From the NCBI GenBank assembly GCA_018882965.1, contig VEQY01000009.1, positions 1 to 64,000 on the forward strand: 64,000 nucleotides of DNA, in the 5' to 3' direction. Both the position numbers and the translations under genes were made by a program. This document shows positions 40,979 to 50,427 of this stretch, in pieces; position 1 is the stretch's first letter, and each line of letters begins with the position of its first letter. The notes under the pieces were generated by a model. It worked only from the letters and a program-made list of their open reading frames with translations. It searched no databases and had not been told where the DNA came from. The DNA is from Mycobacterium sp. (lineage in GTDB: Bacteria > Actinomycetota > Actinomycetes > Mycobacteriales > Mycobacteriaceae).

Positions 40979-43056
40979 CGAACTCCCTGCGCTTGAATCG
41001 CGGTGATCGCGACGGTATTGACGATGTCCTCGACCAGCGCCCCGCGGGACAGGTCGTTGACGGGTTTGTTGAGCCCTTGAAGCACCGGACCGATGGCAAT
41101 CGCACCGGCGCTGCGCTGCACGGCCTTGTAGGTGTTGTTGCCCGTGTTCAGGTCCGGGAAAATCAGCACGGTCGCCTTGCCTGCCACCGGCGAGTCCGGC
41201 ATCTTCGCTGCCGCCACGGTCGCGTCGACCGCGGCGTCATACTGAATCGGTCCCTCCACGAGCAGTTCGGGTGCGCGACCACGAACCAGCTCGGTCGCAG
41301 CCCTGACCTTGTCGACACCCGCGCCGCTGCCCGACTCGCCGGTGGAGTACGACAGCATGGCCACTCGCGGCTCGATCCCGAACTGCGCGGCCGTCTGGGC
41401 CGAGCTGATCGCGATATCGGCGAGCTGCTCAGCCGTCGGATCCGGCACGATCGCACAGTCTCCGTAGGCCAAGACCCTGTCCGCCAGGCACATGAAGAAG
41501 ATGCTCGACACCGTGGAAACCCCCGGTTGGGTCTTGATGATCTCGAAGGCGGGACGCACGGTGTGCGCAGTGGTGTGAGCGGCGCCGGACACCATGCCGT
41601 CAACGATGTCGTTGTGCACGAGCATGGTTCCGAAGTAGGAGACGTCGCGGATGATCTCGCGCGCCTGCTCCAGTGTCACGCCCTTGGCCTTGCGGAGCTC
41701 GGCGTACTGTGCGGCGAAGCCCTCGCACAGATCGCTGGTGCGAGGATCGACCACGGTCGCGCTCGACAGATCGACGCCGAGCTCAGCGGCGCGGGTGCGG
41801 ACTCCGATCTCCTCGCCCAGGATGGTCAACTCAGCCACGCCGCGAAGCAGAAGCCGGCCGGCCGCCTTGAGAATTCGGTCGTCATCCCCTTCGGGAAGCA
41901 CGATGCGCTGCCGGTCGGCACGCGCGCGCTCCATGAGCTGATGGGTGAACATCTGCGGTGTGGTGACCGTCGGAATCGGAATCGCCAGCACATCGAGCAG
42001 TTCGTCGGTGTCGACGTAGCGGTCGACCAACTCGATCGCGGTGTCGATCTTGCGCTGCGAGGACGCCGTCACCCGTCCGCGGGTATTGGCCACCGCGCTG
42101 GCGGCCTCGAAGGTGCGCAGATCACTGGCGATGATCGGCAGCCGCAGACCGATCCCGGTGATCAGCCGTGCGATCTCGCGGTGCAGGGAAAGCCCGCCGT
42201 TGAGGATGATCACCGACAGCGAGGGGAATCCCTCGGCCACGTGCGCGGCCGCCACCGCGAGCACCACGTCGGACCGATCGCCCGGGGTGATCACCGCGGC
42301 GCCCTCGGTGAGGCGTTCCAGCACGTGCTCGGCGGTCATTCCGGCCACCATCACGTCGATGACCTCCCGGGACAGCAGCGAGGGGTCGCCGTGCACCAGG
42401 GTGCCCCGTACCGCCGTGCACAACTCCCCCACCGTCGCCGCCACCAGCAGGGGTTCCTCGGGCAGCACGTAGACCCGCGGGCCGAGGTTCTGGCACGCCT
42501 GCAGCACCGCGGCCATCTTCTCCGGCTCGCACCGGTTGGCCACGACCGCGGCGGTATGCGTGTGCTGTGCCGACAACTCGGCCAGACACAGGCCGATGAC
42601 GGCGACGATCTCGGCGGGCGTACGGCCGGTGGCGCGAACAGACAGCAGCACCGGTGCACCGAGGTTGGCGGCGATGCGGGCGTTGACCGCCAGTTCGGTG
42701 GGCGAGGCCACGTCGGTGTAGTCCGAGCCCACGATCACCATCGCGTCGCAGCGGTCGGCAACCTCGTGGTAGCGGTCGACGATATCGCCGATCGCGCCGT
42801 CGGGATCCTCGTGCAGGCGCTGATAAGAGACCCCGACGCAGTCCTGGTAGGAAAGCCCCGCCGTGCTCTGCGCGAGCAGCAGTTCGAGGATGTAGTCGCT
42901 GTCTTCGCGACGGGTGATGGGCCGGAAGACCCCGACCCGGGGAACCATGGCGCTGAGCCGGTGCATGATGCCCAGCGCGATGGTGGACTTCCCGGTCTCG
43001 CCCTCCGGAGACGCGATGTAGATCGCCCTCGGTTTCACGCCGACAGCATTACTCAC
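40975..43056 (-). CDS. pta: Phosphate acetyltransferase (long form)
   Basis: A 693-residue Pta converting acetyl-CoA and phosphate to acetyl phosphate. It has an N-terminal P-loop-like domain ([18 protein letters not shown]), a central DRTGG domain, and a C-terminal PTA_PTB catalytic domain from about 360 ([28 protein letters not shown]). The long form is the regulated type. GTG start. It lies 21 bp after fgd1 on the same strand. Confidence 0.95.
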   Translation of the reverse strand: MSNAVGVKPRAIYIASPEGETGKSTIALGIMHRLSAMVPRVGVFRPITRREDSDYILELLLAQSTAGLSYQDCVGVSYQRLHEDPDGAIGDIVDRYHEVADRCDAMVIVGSDYTDVASPTELAVNARIAANLGAPVLLSVRATGRTPAEIVAVIGLCLAELSAQHTHTAAVVANRCEPEKMAAVLQACQNLGPRVYVLPEEPLLVAATVGELCTAVRGTLVHGDPSLLSREVIDVMVAGMTAEHVLERLTEGAAVITPGDRSDVVLAVAAAHVAEGFPSLSVIILNGGLSLHREIARLITGIGLRLPIIASDLRTFEAASAVANTRGRVTASSQRKIDTAIELVDRYVDTDELLDVLAIPIPTVTTPQMFTHQLMERARADRQRIVLPEGDDDRILKAAGRLLLRGVAELTILGEEIGVRTRAAELGVDLSSATVVDPRTSDLCEGFAAQYAELRKAKGVTLEQAREIIRDVSYFGTMLVHNDIVDGMVSGAAHTTAHTVRPAFEIIKTQPGVSTVSSIFFMCLADRVLAYGDCAIVPDPTAEQLADIAISSAQTAAQFGIEPRVAMLSYSTGESGSGAGVDKVRAATELVRGRAPELLVEGPIQYDAAVDATVAAAKMPDSPVAGKATVLIFPDLNTGNNTYKAVQRSAGAIAIGPVLQGLNKPVNDLSRGALVEDIVNTVAITAIQAQGVR

Positions 43057-43077
43057 CGGCGCGGTGCCCGCGGGGCG

Positions 43078-44088
43078 TTAACCAAGTTTTCGCAGCCGCG
43101 GCAGCAGATCCTTCTCGAAGAGCTCCAGGAACCGCCGCTGGTCATGGCCGGGTGCGTGGAAGACCAGATGATTGAGTCCGTAGTCGAGGTAGGCGGCGAC
43201 CTTCTCGACGGCCTCATCCGGGTCGGCGGAGACGATCCAGCGCCGGGCGACCTGCTCGATGGGCAACTCGTCGGCCAGCCGCTCCATCTCCATCGGGTCG
43301 GTCACCGAGTGCTTCTGCTCAGGCGTCAGCGACAGCGGAGCCCAGAACCGGCAGTTGTTCAGTGCCACCTCGGGGTCGGTGTCGTAGGAGATCTTGATCT
43401 CGATCATCTTGTCGATCGTGTCGAGGTCACGGTCGTCGACGGCCGCCCCCTCGCGCAGTGCGGGCATCAGTTTCTCGGTGTAGAGCTCCTGGCCTTTGCC
43501 GGAGGTGCAGATGAAGCCGTCCCCGGCGCGCCCGGCGTACTTGGCGACCACCGGCCCGCCCGCGCCCACGTACACCGGAACTCCCCCCTCGGGGACGTCG
43601 TAGATCGACGCGCCCTTGAGGTGGTAGTACTCCCCGTCGAAGTCGACGCGCTCGCCGCGCCACAGCTCGCGCATCAGCCGCACCGATTCGCGCAACCGGG
43701 CGAAGCGCTCCTTGAATTCCGGCCATTCGGTCATCGCCCCGGTGGCGATCTCGTTGAGCGCTTCGCCGGTGCCCACTCCCAGGAAGACCCGCCCGGGATA
43801 GAGGCAGCCCATCGTGGCGAAAGCCTGGGCGATCACCGCGGGGTTGTAGCGGAAGGTCGGCGTCAGCACCGACGTACCCAGGGTGATCCGCTTGGTCCGC
43901 TCGCCCACCGCCGTCATCCAGGACAGCGCGAACGGGGAGTGCCCACCCTCGTGGCGCCAGGGGTTGAAGTGATCGCTGACCGACGCGCTGTCCATTCCGT
44001 GTTCCTCGGCGAGCACGCCGAGTTCGACCAACTCCCGCGGCGCGAACTGCTCCGCCGACGCCTTGTATCCGAGCTTGAGTTCCGCCAC
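43078..44088 (-). CDS. fgd1: F420-dependent glucose-6-phosphate dehydrogenase
   Basis: A 336-residue luciferase-like (LLM) F420 enzyme oxidising glucose-6-phosphate to 6-phosphogluconolactone and reducing F420; it supplies reduced F420 for detoxification and nitroimidazole activation. The opening [17 protein letters not shown], the [15 protein letters not shown] stretch with the active-site His, and [18 protein letters not shown] are typical of Fgd1. GTG start. The order fgd1-pta-ackA is as in Mtb. Confidence 0.96.
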   Translation of the reverse strand: MAELKLGYKASAEQFAPRELVELGVLAEEHGMDSASVSDHFNPWRHEGGHSPFALSWMTAVGERTKRITLGTSVLTPTFRYNPAVIAQAFATMGCLYPGRVFLGVGTGEALNEIATGAMTEWPEFKERFARLRESVRLMRELWRGERVDFDGEYYHLKGASIYDVPEGGVPVYVGAGGPVVAKYAGRAGDGFICTSGKGQELYTEKLMPALREGAAVDDRDLDTIDKMIEIKISYDTDPEVALNNCRFWAPLSLTPEQKHSVTDPMEMERLADELPIEQVARRWIVSADPDEAVEKVAAYLDYGLNHLVFHAPGHDQRRFLELFEKDLLPRLRKLG

Positions 44089-44147
44089 GCCTCCGTTTCT
44101 ACTCTGCTTCCCCGCCGTTGTCCTTGGGTCTGCCCCCGGGTGGTACC

Positions 44148-44153
44148 TAGACT
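44148..44153 (+). promoter_or_regulatory. TANNNT -10 box of probable leaderless promoter
   Basis: TAGACT, 6 nt, then the ATG at 44160 of the MBL-fold gene, with no ribosome site between. Confidence 0.55.
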
Positions 44154-44159
44154 CCGCGC

Positions 44160-44921
44160 ATGGCCCCGACGCTGACGATGGTCACCGAGCGCGTCCATCT
44201 CGCCCAGACACCCCTGGTGAACTGGACAGTGGTCACCGACGACACCGGGGTCATGCTCATCGACGCGGGCTTCCCCGGCAGTCGTGACGATGTGGTGACA
44301 TCACTGGCAATGCTGGGGCACCGTCCCGCCGACGTCTCGGCGATCCTGCTGACCCATGCCCACGTCGATCACCTCGGCACCGCAATCTGGTTCGCCGCCA
44401 CCCACCGGACGGCGGTGCTGTGCCACCTCGACGAGGTCGGCCACGCCCGGCGCGACTACCTCGAGCAGGCCGCCCCGGCGGCCGTGCTGGCCCGGGCCTG
44501 GCGGCCGCGATGGCTGACCTGGTCGTTGCAGGTGCTGGCTCTCGGCGGGCTGGAACGCTCCGGCATCCCGGGGGTACAGGCCCTGACCCCCGACATCGCC
44601 GCCGGCCTGCCCGGCCGGCCGCTGGCGATCCCCACCCCGGGTCACACCCGAGGACACTGCTCGTACGTGGTCGACGGCGTTCTGGTCTCCGGGGACGCGT
44701 TGATCACCGGCCACCCGCTGGCGGCGCGGCGCGGTCCCCAACTGCTGCCCGCCATGTTCAACCACAGCCAGTCCGACTGCGCGCGCAGCCTGGAGATCCT
44801 CGCGGCGGCCGGCACCGAACTGCTCATCCCCGGCCACGGCGCTCTCTGGCGGGGGCCGATCCGGGAGGCGGCACAACACGCGGATCAGCTCAGGACCGGC
44901 CGCGGATCGCCGGCCCGGTAG
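44160..44921 (+). CDS. Metallo-beta-lactamase-fold hydrolase (Rv0406c homologue)
   Basis: A 253-residue MBL-fold metalloenzyme. The metal motif THAHVDHLG sits near residues 63-71, with [12 protein letters not shown] and SGDALI further on and a final IPGHG. All ligands of a dinuclear site are in place. The substrate is unknown; the fold includes glyoxalase II and lactonases as well as lactamases. No signal peptide is seen. Divergent from fgd1, as in Mtb. Its 3' end overlaps the next gene by 37 bp, tail to tail. Confidence 0.88.
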   Translation: MAPTLTMVTERVHLAQTPLVNWTVVTDDTGVMLIDAGFPGSRDDVVTSLAMLGHRPADVSAILLTHAHVDHLGTAIWFAATHRTAVLCHLDEVGHARRDYLEQAAPAAVLARAWRPRWLTWSLQVLALGGLERSGIPGVQALTPDIAAGLPGRPLAIPTPGHTRGHCSYVVDGVLVSGDALITGHPLAARRGPQLLPAMFNHSQSDCARSLEILAAAGTELLIPGHGALWRGPIREAAQHADQLRTGRGSPAR

Positions 44922-45370
44922 GACTCAAGCGCAACCAGGGCGTCACCGAGGCGGTCCGCCTCGATGCGGTAGGGCTCACCGTCCGCCGCCCCGCTGCCGA
45001 CCACGGTGGCGCCCAGCGCCAGCACCGCCTCATCGCCCCCGCGCACGGCGATCCAGATCCGGGTGACCGGTTCCACGGCCCGGTCCTCGAAGTCGACCGC
45101 CGACGGCGGGTACACCCAGCTCACCAAACCCTCGCTCAGGCTCGCAGCGTCCAGGACCCAGCCACGGTCAGCCATCACCTCGTCGACGCCGGCCACCGCT
45201 TCGGCCACCGGATCGGTGTCCGCCGTGCTGTCCTCGCCCTCGTCCTGGGCCTGCGGGGCGATCAGTTCGTGGTAGAGCGGCTCAGGCACCCAACTCGAAT
45301 CGCGGGCGGCCTGGCGCTTGCGGCGGCGCGCCCGCTTGGCGGCCTTTCGGACTCCCGGATCCCGCGACAC
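44885..45370 (-). CDS. Hypothetical protein downstream of metZ
   Basis: A 161-residue protein with a very basic N-terminus (KAAKRARRRKRQAARD), an acidic middle (EDSTADTDP) and a C-terminal part beginning ADRGWVLDAAS. I do not recognise a family. It starts with GTG 11 bp after metZ in the same direction, so it is probably the last gene of the metZ operon. The overlap with the convergent MBL gene is 37 bp. Confidence 0.65.
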   Translation of the reverse strand: MSRDPGVRKAAKRARRRKRQAARDSSWVPEPLYHELIAPQAQDEGEDSTADTDPVAEAVAGVDEVMADRGWVLDAASLSEGLVSWVYPPSAVDFEDRAVEPVTRIWIAVRGGDEAVLALGATVVGSGAADGEPYRIEADRLGDALVALESYRAGDPRPVLS

Positions 45371-45381
45371 GGTCGACGACG

Positions 45382-46617
45382 CTAGGCCAGCGCGCGGTCC
45401 AGGTCGGCGATGAGGTCCTCGGTGCCCTCCAGCCCGACCGAGATGCGCACCACGCCGTCACCCAGGCCGATCGCCGCCCGCCCGTCCGGGCCCATCGCCC
45501 GATGGGTGGTGGTGGCCGGATGGGTGATCAGCGTCTTGGAGTCGCCGAGGTTGTTGGAGATGTCGATGAGCGAGAGCTTGTCGAGCACGTCGAACGCGCG
45601 TTGTTTACCGCGGCCCTCGGGGGCATCGAGTTCGAACGTGACCACGGTGCCTCCGCCGGTCATCTGGCGCTTCGCCAGGTCGTGCTGCGGATGCGACGGC
45701 AGGAACGGATAGCGCACCCAGCGCACGGCGGGATGGGACTCCAGGAACTCCGCAATCCGGTGGGCCGAGGCATTGCTGTAGTTCACCCGGACCGACATCG
45801 TCTCAAGTCCCTTGAGCAGTACCCAGGCGTTGAACGGGCTCAATGCGGGGCCCGTGTGGCGCATCAGCATCTGCACCGGGCCCTCGATGTACTCGCTGTC
45901 ACCGAGAATCGCGCCACCGAGAACCCGGCCCTGCCCGTCGATGTGCTTGGTGCCCGAATAGATCACCACATCTACCCCGAGCGGCAGGCCCTGTTGCAGC
46001 AGCGGGGTGGCAAAGACGTTGTCCAGCACGGCTTTCGCGCCTGCCGCGTGAGCCATCTCCGACACCGCCGCAATGTCGACCAGCGACTGCATGGGGTTGG
46101 ACGGGGTCTCGAAAAACACCACCTGGGCCGGTCTGGCGAGGGCTCGCTCCCATTGGTCGAGGTCTTCACCGTCGACGAAGACGGTTTCCACACCCCAGCG
46201 CGGAAGGATCTCATTGCAGACGACAAAACACGAACCGAAGAGACTGCGGGCGGCGACCAGCCTGTCCCCGGCGGCCAGGAGCGCACCGAGGCCGGTGAAC
46301 ACCGCGGCCATTCCCGAGGAGGTGGCGAACGCGGCGGGGGCACCCTCGATCAGCCGCAGCCGCTCCTCGAACATGGTGACCGTCGGATTGCCGTAACGCG
46401 AGTAGACGAAGCGGTCGATCTCGCCGGTGAACGCCTTCTCGGCCTCCGCGGCGGACGGGTAGACGTATCCCGACGTCAGGTACAGCGCCTCGGCGGTCTC
46501 GTCGAAGCCGGAGCGCAGCAGTCCGCCGCGCACCCCGATGGTGGCCTGGCTGACGCTGTCCGGCAACGGCGCGGGGGTCCGCACCGAGGGGGTCTCGTCG
46601 TCGTCTGGCTCAGTCAT
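45382..46617 (-). CDS. metZ: O-succinylhomoserine sulfhydrylase
   Basis: A 411-residue PLP enzyme of the Cys/Met metabolism family, making homocysteine from O-succinylhomoserine and sulfide. Features: YSRYGNPTV near residue 75, ATSSGMAAV, the PLP-Lys motif YSGTKHIDGQGR, and NNLGDSKTLITHPATTTH near the C-terminus. The ATG at 46617 is chosen because it lies one base after the rhodanese stop; a longer frame would overlap it. In Mtb metZ also follows the rhodanese gene Rv0390. Confidence 0.94.
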   Translation of the reverse strand: MTEPDDDETPSVRTPAPLPDSVSQATIGVRGGLLRSGFDETAEALYLTSGYVYPSAAEAEKAFTGEIDRFVYSRYGNPTVTMFEERLRLIEGAPAAFATSSGMAAVFTGLGALLAAGDRLVAARSLFGSCFVVCNEILPRWGVETVFVDGEDLDQWERALARPAQVVFFETPSNPMQSLVDIAAVSEMAHAAGAKAVLDNVFATPLLQQGLPLGVDVVIYSGTKHIDGQGRVLGGAILGDSEYIEGPVQMLMRHTGPALSPFNAWVLLKGLETMSVRVNYSNASAHRIAEFLESHPAVRWVRYPFLPSHPQHDLAKRQMTGGGTVVTFELDAPEGRGKQRAFDVLDKLSLIDISNNLGDSKTLITHPATTTHRAMGPDGRAAIGLGDGVVRISVGLEGTEDLIADLDRALA

Positions 46618-46618
46618 C

Positions 46619-47032
46619 TCAGGTTTGTTTCCAGGGCAGACCCTCCGCACGCCACCCGGTGCCGCCGCGGTGGCCGCGTTCGTCGAGCTGGCCCTCGAAG
46701 CCCTCGAGCATGTTGTAGGAGGGGCCGATTCCGGCCGCGGTGGCGGCTTCGGCGGCAGGGATGGATCGTTTGCCCGACCGGCACAGGAAGATCACCGGCC
46801 GCTCTCCCGGGGTGACGCCCGCGGCCGTCAGATCGGCGATGAAGTTCCCGTTGCGTTGACCGTCATTGCGATTCCACTCCACGAACACCACCTCGCGGCC
46901 CACCTCGGACAGATCGGGCACGCCGACCCACGTCCACTCCGCACCGGTGCGCACGTCGACGAGCACCGCATCGGGGTTGGTGCGCAGCAGTTCCCAGCTC
47001 TGCTGGGGCGTGATGTCTCCGGCGTAACTCAC
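46619..47032 (-). CDS. Rhodanese-like sulfurtransferase (Rv0390 homologue)
   Basis: A 137-residue single rhodanese domain. VLVDVRTGAEW near residue 22 and the active-site loop FLCRSGKRS with catalytic Cys are clear. It likely carries sulfur as a persulfide; being directly upstream of metZ it could supply or handle sulfide for homocysteine synthesis, which is inference. The GTG at 47032 (VSYAGDI) gives the length of the Mtb homologue. Confidence 0.88.
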   Translation of the reverse strand: MSYAGDITPQQSWELLRTNPDAVLVDVRTGAEWTWVGVPDLSEVGREVVFVEWNRNDGQRNGNFIADLTAAGVTPGERPVIFLCRSGKRSIPAAEAATAAGIGPSYNMLEGFEGQLDERGHRGGTGWRAEGLPWKQT

Positions 47033-47055
47033 AAATGTGAGTCTCGCACACCCGG

Positions 47056-47496
47056 CTACCGGGGTCCCGGCGAGCACACCTTCCACTCGCCGTTCTCCCG
47101 GGCGAAGGTCATCGGCGTGCTGACCCTGTCATCCGGCGCGCTCTCGAAGTGATACGTCACCGTGGCGGAGGCCCGGTCGCCGTCCACCTCGACGCCGGCG
47201 ACGTCCTCGACGTACCTGGCCCCCTTGGCCTCTGAGGATCGACGCTGATCGGCAAGCACCCCGGATTCGGTCCCCAGCTGATCGCGGCAGGTGAAGTTGC
47301 GGAAGGCGGGGTAATCACCGCGCTGCAGCGCGTCGTTCTGCCCTACCACCGCGCGGCCTATCCCTGCCTCATTGCGGCGGTCTTCGCCGCGTATCGCCCA
47401 CAGCAGCACCGCTGCGATCACCGCGATCCCAACCACCGCCAGCGCGGTCAGCACCGGCATCAGCGAGGGACGGTGTTCGGCGGGTTCGGACATCAT
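47056..47496 (-). CDS. Single-pass membrane protein, DUF4878-like
   Basis: A 146-residue protein with one N-terminal helix (MPVLTALAVVGIAVIAAVLL) and an exterior domain of the lumazine-binding/DUF4878 NTF2-like type, with Cys in NFTCRDQ and a final EWKVCSPG. The same layout occurs in the larger protein at 61988-62710 (Rv0361 homologue), which also ends in WKIC. Function is unknown. It lies 23 bp upstream of the rhodanese gene on the same strand. A second ATG 3 bases in is equally possible. Confidence 0.75.
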   Translation of the reverse strand: MMSEPAEHRPSLMPVLTALAVVGIAVIAAVLLWAIRGEDRRNEAGIGRAVVGQNDALQRGDYPAFRNFTCRDQLGTESGVLADQRRSSEAKGARYVEDVAGVEVDGDRASATVTYHFESAPDDRVSTPMTFARENGEWKVCSPGPR

Positions 47497-47558
47497 GGCC
47501 AGGATAGGCGGGTTCCCCGGCAGACCCCCTCGCCTGACCGCCGCGCTGCCGGGTCAAG

Positions 47559-49700
47559 ATGGTCGGCGTGCACCGCGCGCCCGAGGTCCGTCGCCCGCTG
47601 GGGCAGCGGTTCGGCGATCTGGTCTCCGCTCCGCTGTCCTGGGTGCTCGCGCTGGTCGTCGCGATGGCCGGCGGTGCCCTGCTGGGACTGATTCCGGCGA
47701 CCGGGGCCGCCGAGCGCTCGCCGGTGGTGGTTCCGCCGACCGCGGAGTCCAGCCGGGCCACCGAATTGCTCCAGCAGTTCCCCGGCGGCAACCAGGCGCC
47801 GGTGATCCTGCTTGTCACCCGGACCGACGGCGGGGTGCTCTCGCCGGACGACCTCGCCGCCGCTGAGCAGGCCCGCGCCCGGATGACCGCCCGCAGCACC
47901 GCGTCCGCGGGCGCACCGCCGATACCGCCGGTGCCCTCGGCAGACGGAAAGGCGGCGCTGGCGCCGGTGCCGCTGGACCCGACCCTCACCGGATTCGCGC
48001 TGTCCGACGAGGTGAAGGAACTGCGGGCGGCCGCGCGCGAGGGTCTGCCCGGCGAACTCACCGTCAACGTGACCGGCGGTCCGGCGTTCGGCGCCGACAT
48101 CGCCAACTCCTTCTCGGGCGCCAACTTCGTCCTGCTCGGCGTCACGGTGGGGGTGGTGGCACTGCTGCTCATCGTCACCTACCGCTCGCCGGTGCTGTGG
48201 CTGGTGCCGCTGCTGGTGATCTCGCTCGCCGACCGTGTGGCGGCCGTGCTGGGATCGGCCATCGCCGAAGCGGTCGGGCTGGGCGGCGACGGCTCGACCT
48301 CCGGCACGACCAGCGTGCTGGTGTTCGGCGCGGGCACCAACTACGCCCTGCTGCTGATCTCGCGTTACCGGGAGGAGTTGCGGCGCACCGTCAATCACCG
48401 GGCGGCCCTGAGCACCGCGGTGCGCTTCGCGGCTCCGGCGATCGTCGCCAGCAATGCGACGGTGGTGCTGGCCCTGCTGACCCTGCTGCTGGCCTCCTCG
48501 CCAAGCACCCGCAGCCTCGGTGTTGAGGCCGCCTCCGGTCTGCTGGTCGCCGGCGTGTTCGTGTTGCTGGTGCTACCGCCGTCGCTGGCGCTGTTCGGCC
48601 GGAAGTTGTTCTGGCCCTTCGTTCCACAACCCGGCTCCGACCAACCCGCCGAATCCGGAGCCTGGTACCGGATCGCCGACTGGGTGTCGGGCCATGCCGG
48701 TCGGGTGACGGTCGCTTCGATCATGGTGCTGGGCGTGCTGGCCACCGGACTGGCGGGCACACCGGTCGGCCTGTCGCTGGTCGACCAGTTCCGGGTCAGC
48801 GCGGACTCCATCGACGGCTTCAGGACCCTGGCCGCCCACTTCCCCAGCGGTGTGACCGATCCGACCCGGGTGGTTGCCCCCGTCGACGCCGCCGACGCGG
48901 TGACCGCGGCAATCGAGCGCACGCCCGGCGTCGCCTCAGCGGCTCCGGCTGGGACATCGGACACCGGCCTCACCCAGTGGCAGGTCGTCATCAACGCTGA
49001 ACCGGCTTCCCCACAGTCCTTCGAGGTCGTTACGGCACTTCGGAATTCGGTCCACCAGGCGGATCCCGACGCGCTCGTCGGCGGCACCGACGCCCAGGCC
49101 CTGGACGCCCGCAACACCGCTGTCCGGGACCGCCAGGTGGTGATGCCGGCCGTTCTGATCGTGGTCCTCGCGGTCCTCTACGCGTTGCTGCGGGCTGTTC
49201 TGGCACCCCCGGTTCTGGCGGCTGCGACGGTGCTGTCCACCCTGGCGGCACTGGGGATGGGCGGCTGGGTCAGCGTGCACCTGCTCGGCTTCCCGGCGCT
49301 GGACAACTCGGTGCCGCTGTTCGCGTTCCTCTTCCTGGTCGCGCTGGGCATCGACTACACCATCTTCCTGGTGACCCGGGCCGGCGAGGAGACACCGCTC
49401 TATGGCACCCGTGGCGGGATCGTCCGGGCGGTCTCGGCCACCGGCGGGGTGATCACCAGTGCGGGAATCGTCCTGGCGGCCGTGTTCTGCGTGCTAGGGG
49501 TGCTGCCGCTGATCTTTTTGACCCAGATGGGGATTATCGTCGGACTGGGCATCCTGCTCGACACCTTCGTCGTGCGCACCGTCGTGATTCCGGCGCTGTT
49601 CACCCTCATCGGCCCGCGGATCTGGTGGCCGGCGTTCCGGCGCGAGGACATCGAGCGGACCGACCGGCTAGCCGTTCAGGAGACGTTCGCTGTTCAGTAG
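47559..49700 (+). CDS. MmpL/RND-type membrane transporter
   Basis: A 713-residue MMPL-domain transporter with two repeats: a first helix near 25, an exterior domain (40-180) and about five helices to 340, then the same again (helix near 380, exterior 405-520, helices to 690). FGAGTNYALLLISRYREEL and LGIDYTIFLVTRAGEE are the paired signatures with the proton-relay Asp/Tyr region. In the first repeat the usual Asp of the DY pair is replaced (GTNY). The cargo is unknown; it is shorter than the mycolate or siderophore MmpLs. It abuts the lower-GC block that follows. Confidence 0.85.
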   Translation: MVGVHRAPEVRRPLGQRFGDLVSAPLSWVLALVVAMAGGALLGLIPATGAAERSPVVVPPTAESSRATELLQQFPGGNQAPVILLVTRTDGGVLSPDDLAAAEQARARMTARSTASAGAPPIPPVPSADGKAALAPVPLDPTLTGFALSDEVKELRAAAREGLPGELTVNVTGGPAFGADIANSFSGANFVLLGVTVGVVALLLIVTYRSPVLWLVPLLVISLADRVAAVLGSAIAEAVGLGGDGSTSGTTSVLVFGAGTNYALLLISRYREELRRTVNHRAALSTAVRFAAPAIVASNATVVLALLTLLLASSPSTRSLGVEAASGLLVAGVFVLLVLPPSLALFGRKLFWPFVPQPGSDQPAESGAWYRIADWVSGHAGRVTVASIMVLGVLATGLAGTPVGLSLVDQFRVSADSIDGFRTLAAHFPSGVTDPTRVVAPVDAADAVTAAIERTPGVASAAPAGTSDTGLTQWQVVINAEPASPQSFEVVTALRNSVHQADPDALVGGTDAQALDARNTAVRDRQVVMPAVLIVVLAVLYALLRAVLAPPVLAAATVLSTLAALGMGGWVSVHLLGFPALDNSVPLFAFLFLVALGIDYTIFLVTRAGEETPLYGTRGGIVRAVSATGGVITSAGIVLAAVFCVLGVLPLIFLTQMGIIVGLGILLDTFVVRTVVIPALFTLIGPRIWWPAFRREDIERTDRLAVQETFAVQ

Positions 49701-50425
49701 ATGTAAGAGAAACTGATCGCCCGTCGCGGGACTGAACTGGTGTTGACCCTGGAACCGTGGACCACGCGGCCGTCGAAGAACACGGCCGCGCCAGGGTCCA
49801 ATTCCACCGGAATCGGCTGGAGTTCCGGAAAGAGCCTCGACACCTCCAGCCGAATCTGTTCACCGTCCGCAGCGTCGGCGCTTCCGACGTGGGGCAGGTC
49901 GCCCGACCGGTGCGATCCCGGGTAGAACTCCAGGCAACCGTTCTCGACACGGGCTGGATCGAGAGCGATCCAACAGGTCAAAGCCCCGTTGTACGAGGTG
50001 CGCTGAACCGGCGGGATGTAGGCCAGATCCTGATGCCAGGGCTGTGCCGACCCGACTGCCGCGGGCTTGCCCCAAAAGTTGACCGAGAGCAACCTGGGCC
50101 GGTGCCCTGCAACCAGCGCACTGACGACATGCCGGTAGAAATCGCTCTTATCGCCGAGATCCGCGAAGAAAGGGTCTCTTTCCTCGAGATGAAACATCGC
50201 CCGGAGCACTCCGCGGTAGCTCTTCACCCTGCCGGTTTGGCCCAGGAATCCACCTCCAGGGCACTCCAGGTTGACGTTCGGCACGCTGTATTCCAGATCG
50301 AGTGCAGATTCGGTGACCGTCGAGAGATGGGCGTTCACCCGCTCGATCATTGACGCCGGTATGACGGCGGCAAGAGCGACGAAACCTTTTTCGCGGAAGC
50401 ACTCCCGGTCCTGGTCGGTGATCAA
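49694..50425 (-). CDS. PhyH-type Fe(II)/2-oxoglutarate dioxygenase
   Basis: A 243-residue phytanoyl-CoA dioxygenase-family protein. The iron facial triad is H131, D133 (PWHQDLAY) and H223 (VVHGSRVN), with Arg 234/235 for 2-oxoglutarate. In biosynthetic clusters such enzymes hydroxylate free or carrier-bound amino acids and small products. It is last of a tightly packed four-gene minus-strand run; its TTG start lies 2 bp after the ATP-grasp stop, so translation is probably coupled. Base composition is lower in GC than the flanks. Confidence 0.85.
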   Translation of the reverse strand: MITDQDRECFREKGFVALAAVIPASMIERVNAHLSTVTESALDLEYSVPNVNLECPGGGFLGQTGRVKSYRGVLRAMFHLEERDPFFADLGDKSDFYRHVVSALVAGHRPRLLSVNFWGKPAAVGSAQPWHQDLAYIPPVQRTSYNGALTCWIALDPARVENGCLEFYPGSHRSGDLPHVGSADAADGEQIRLEVSRLFPELQPIPVELDPGAAVFFDGRVVHGSRVNTSSVPRRAISFSYIY

Positions 50426-50427
50426 GG

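Noticed and set aside
40993..44175. Very long open frame on the plus strand opposite pta and fgd1
   Set aside because: It is the antisense shadow of two clear enzymes in high-GC DNA; its translation is rich in His, Arg, Gly and Asp with no domain.
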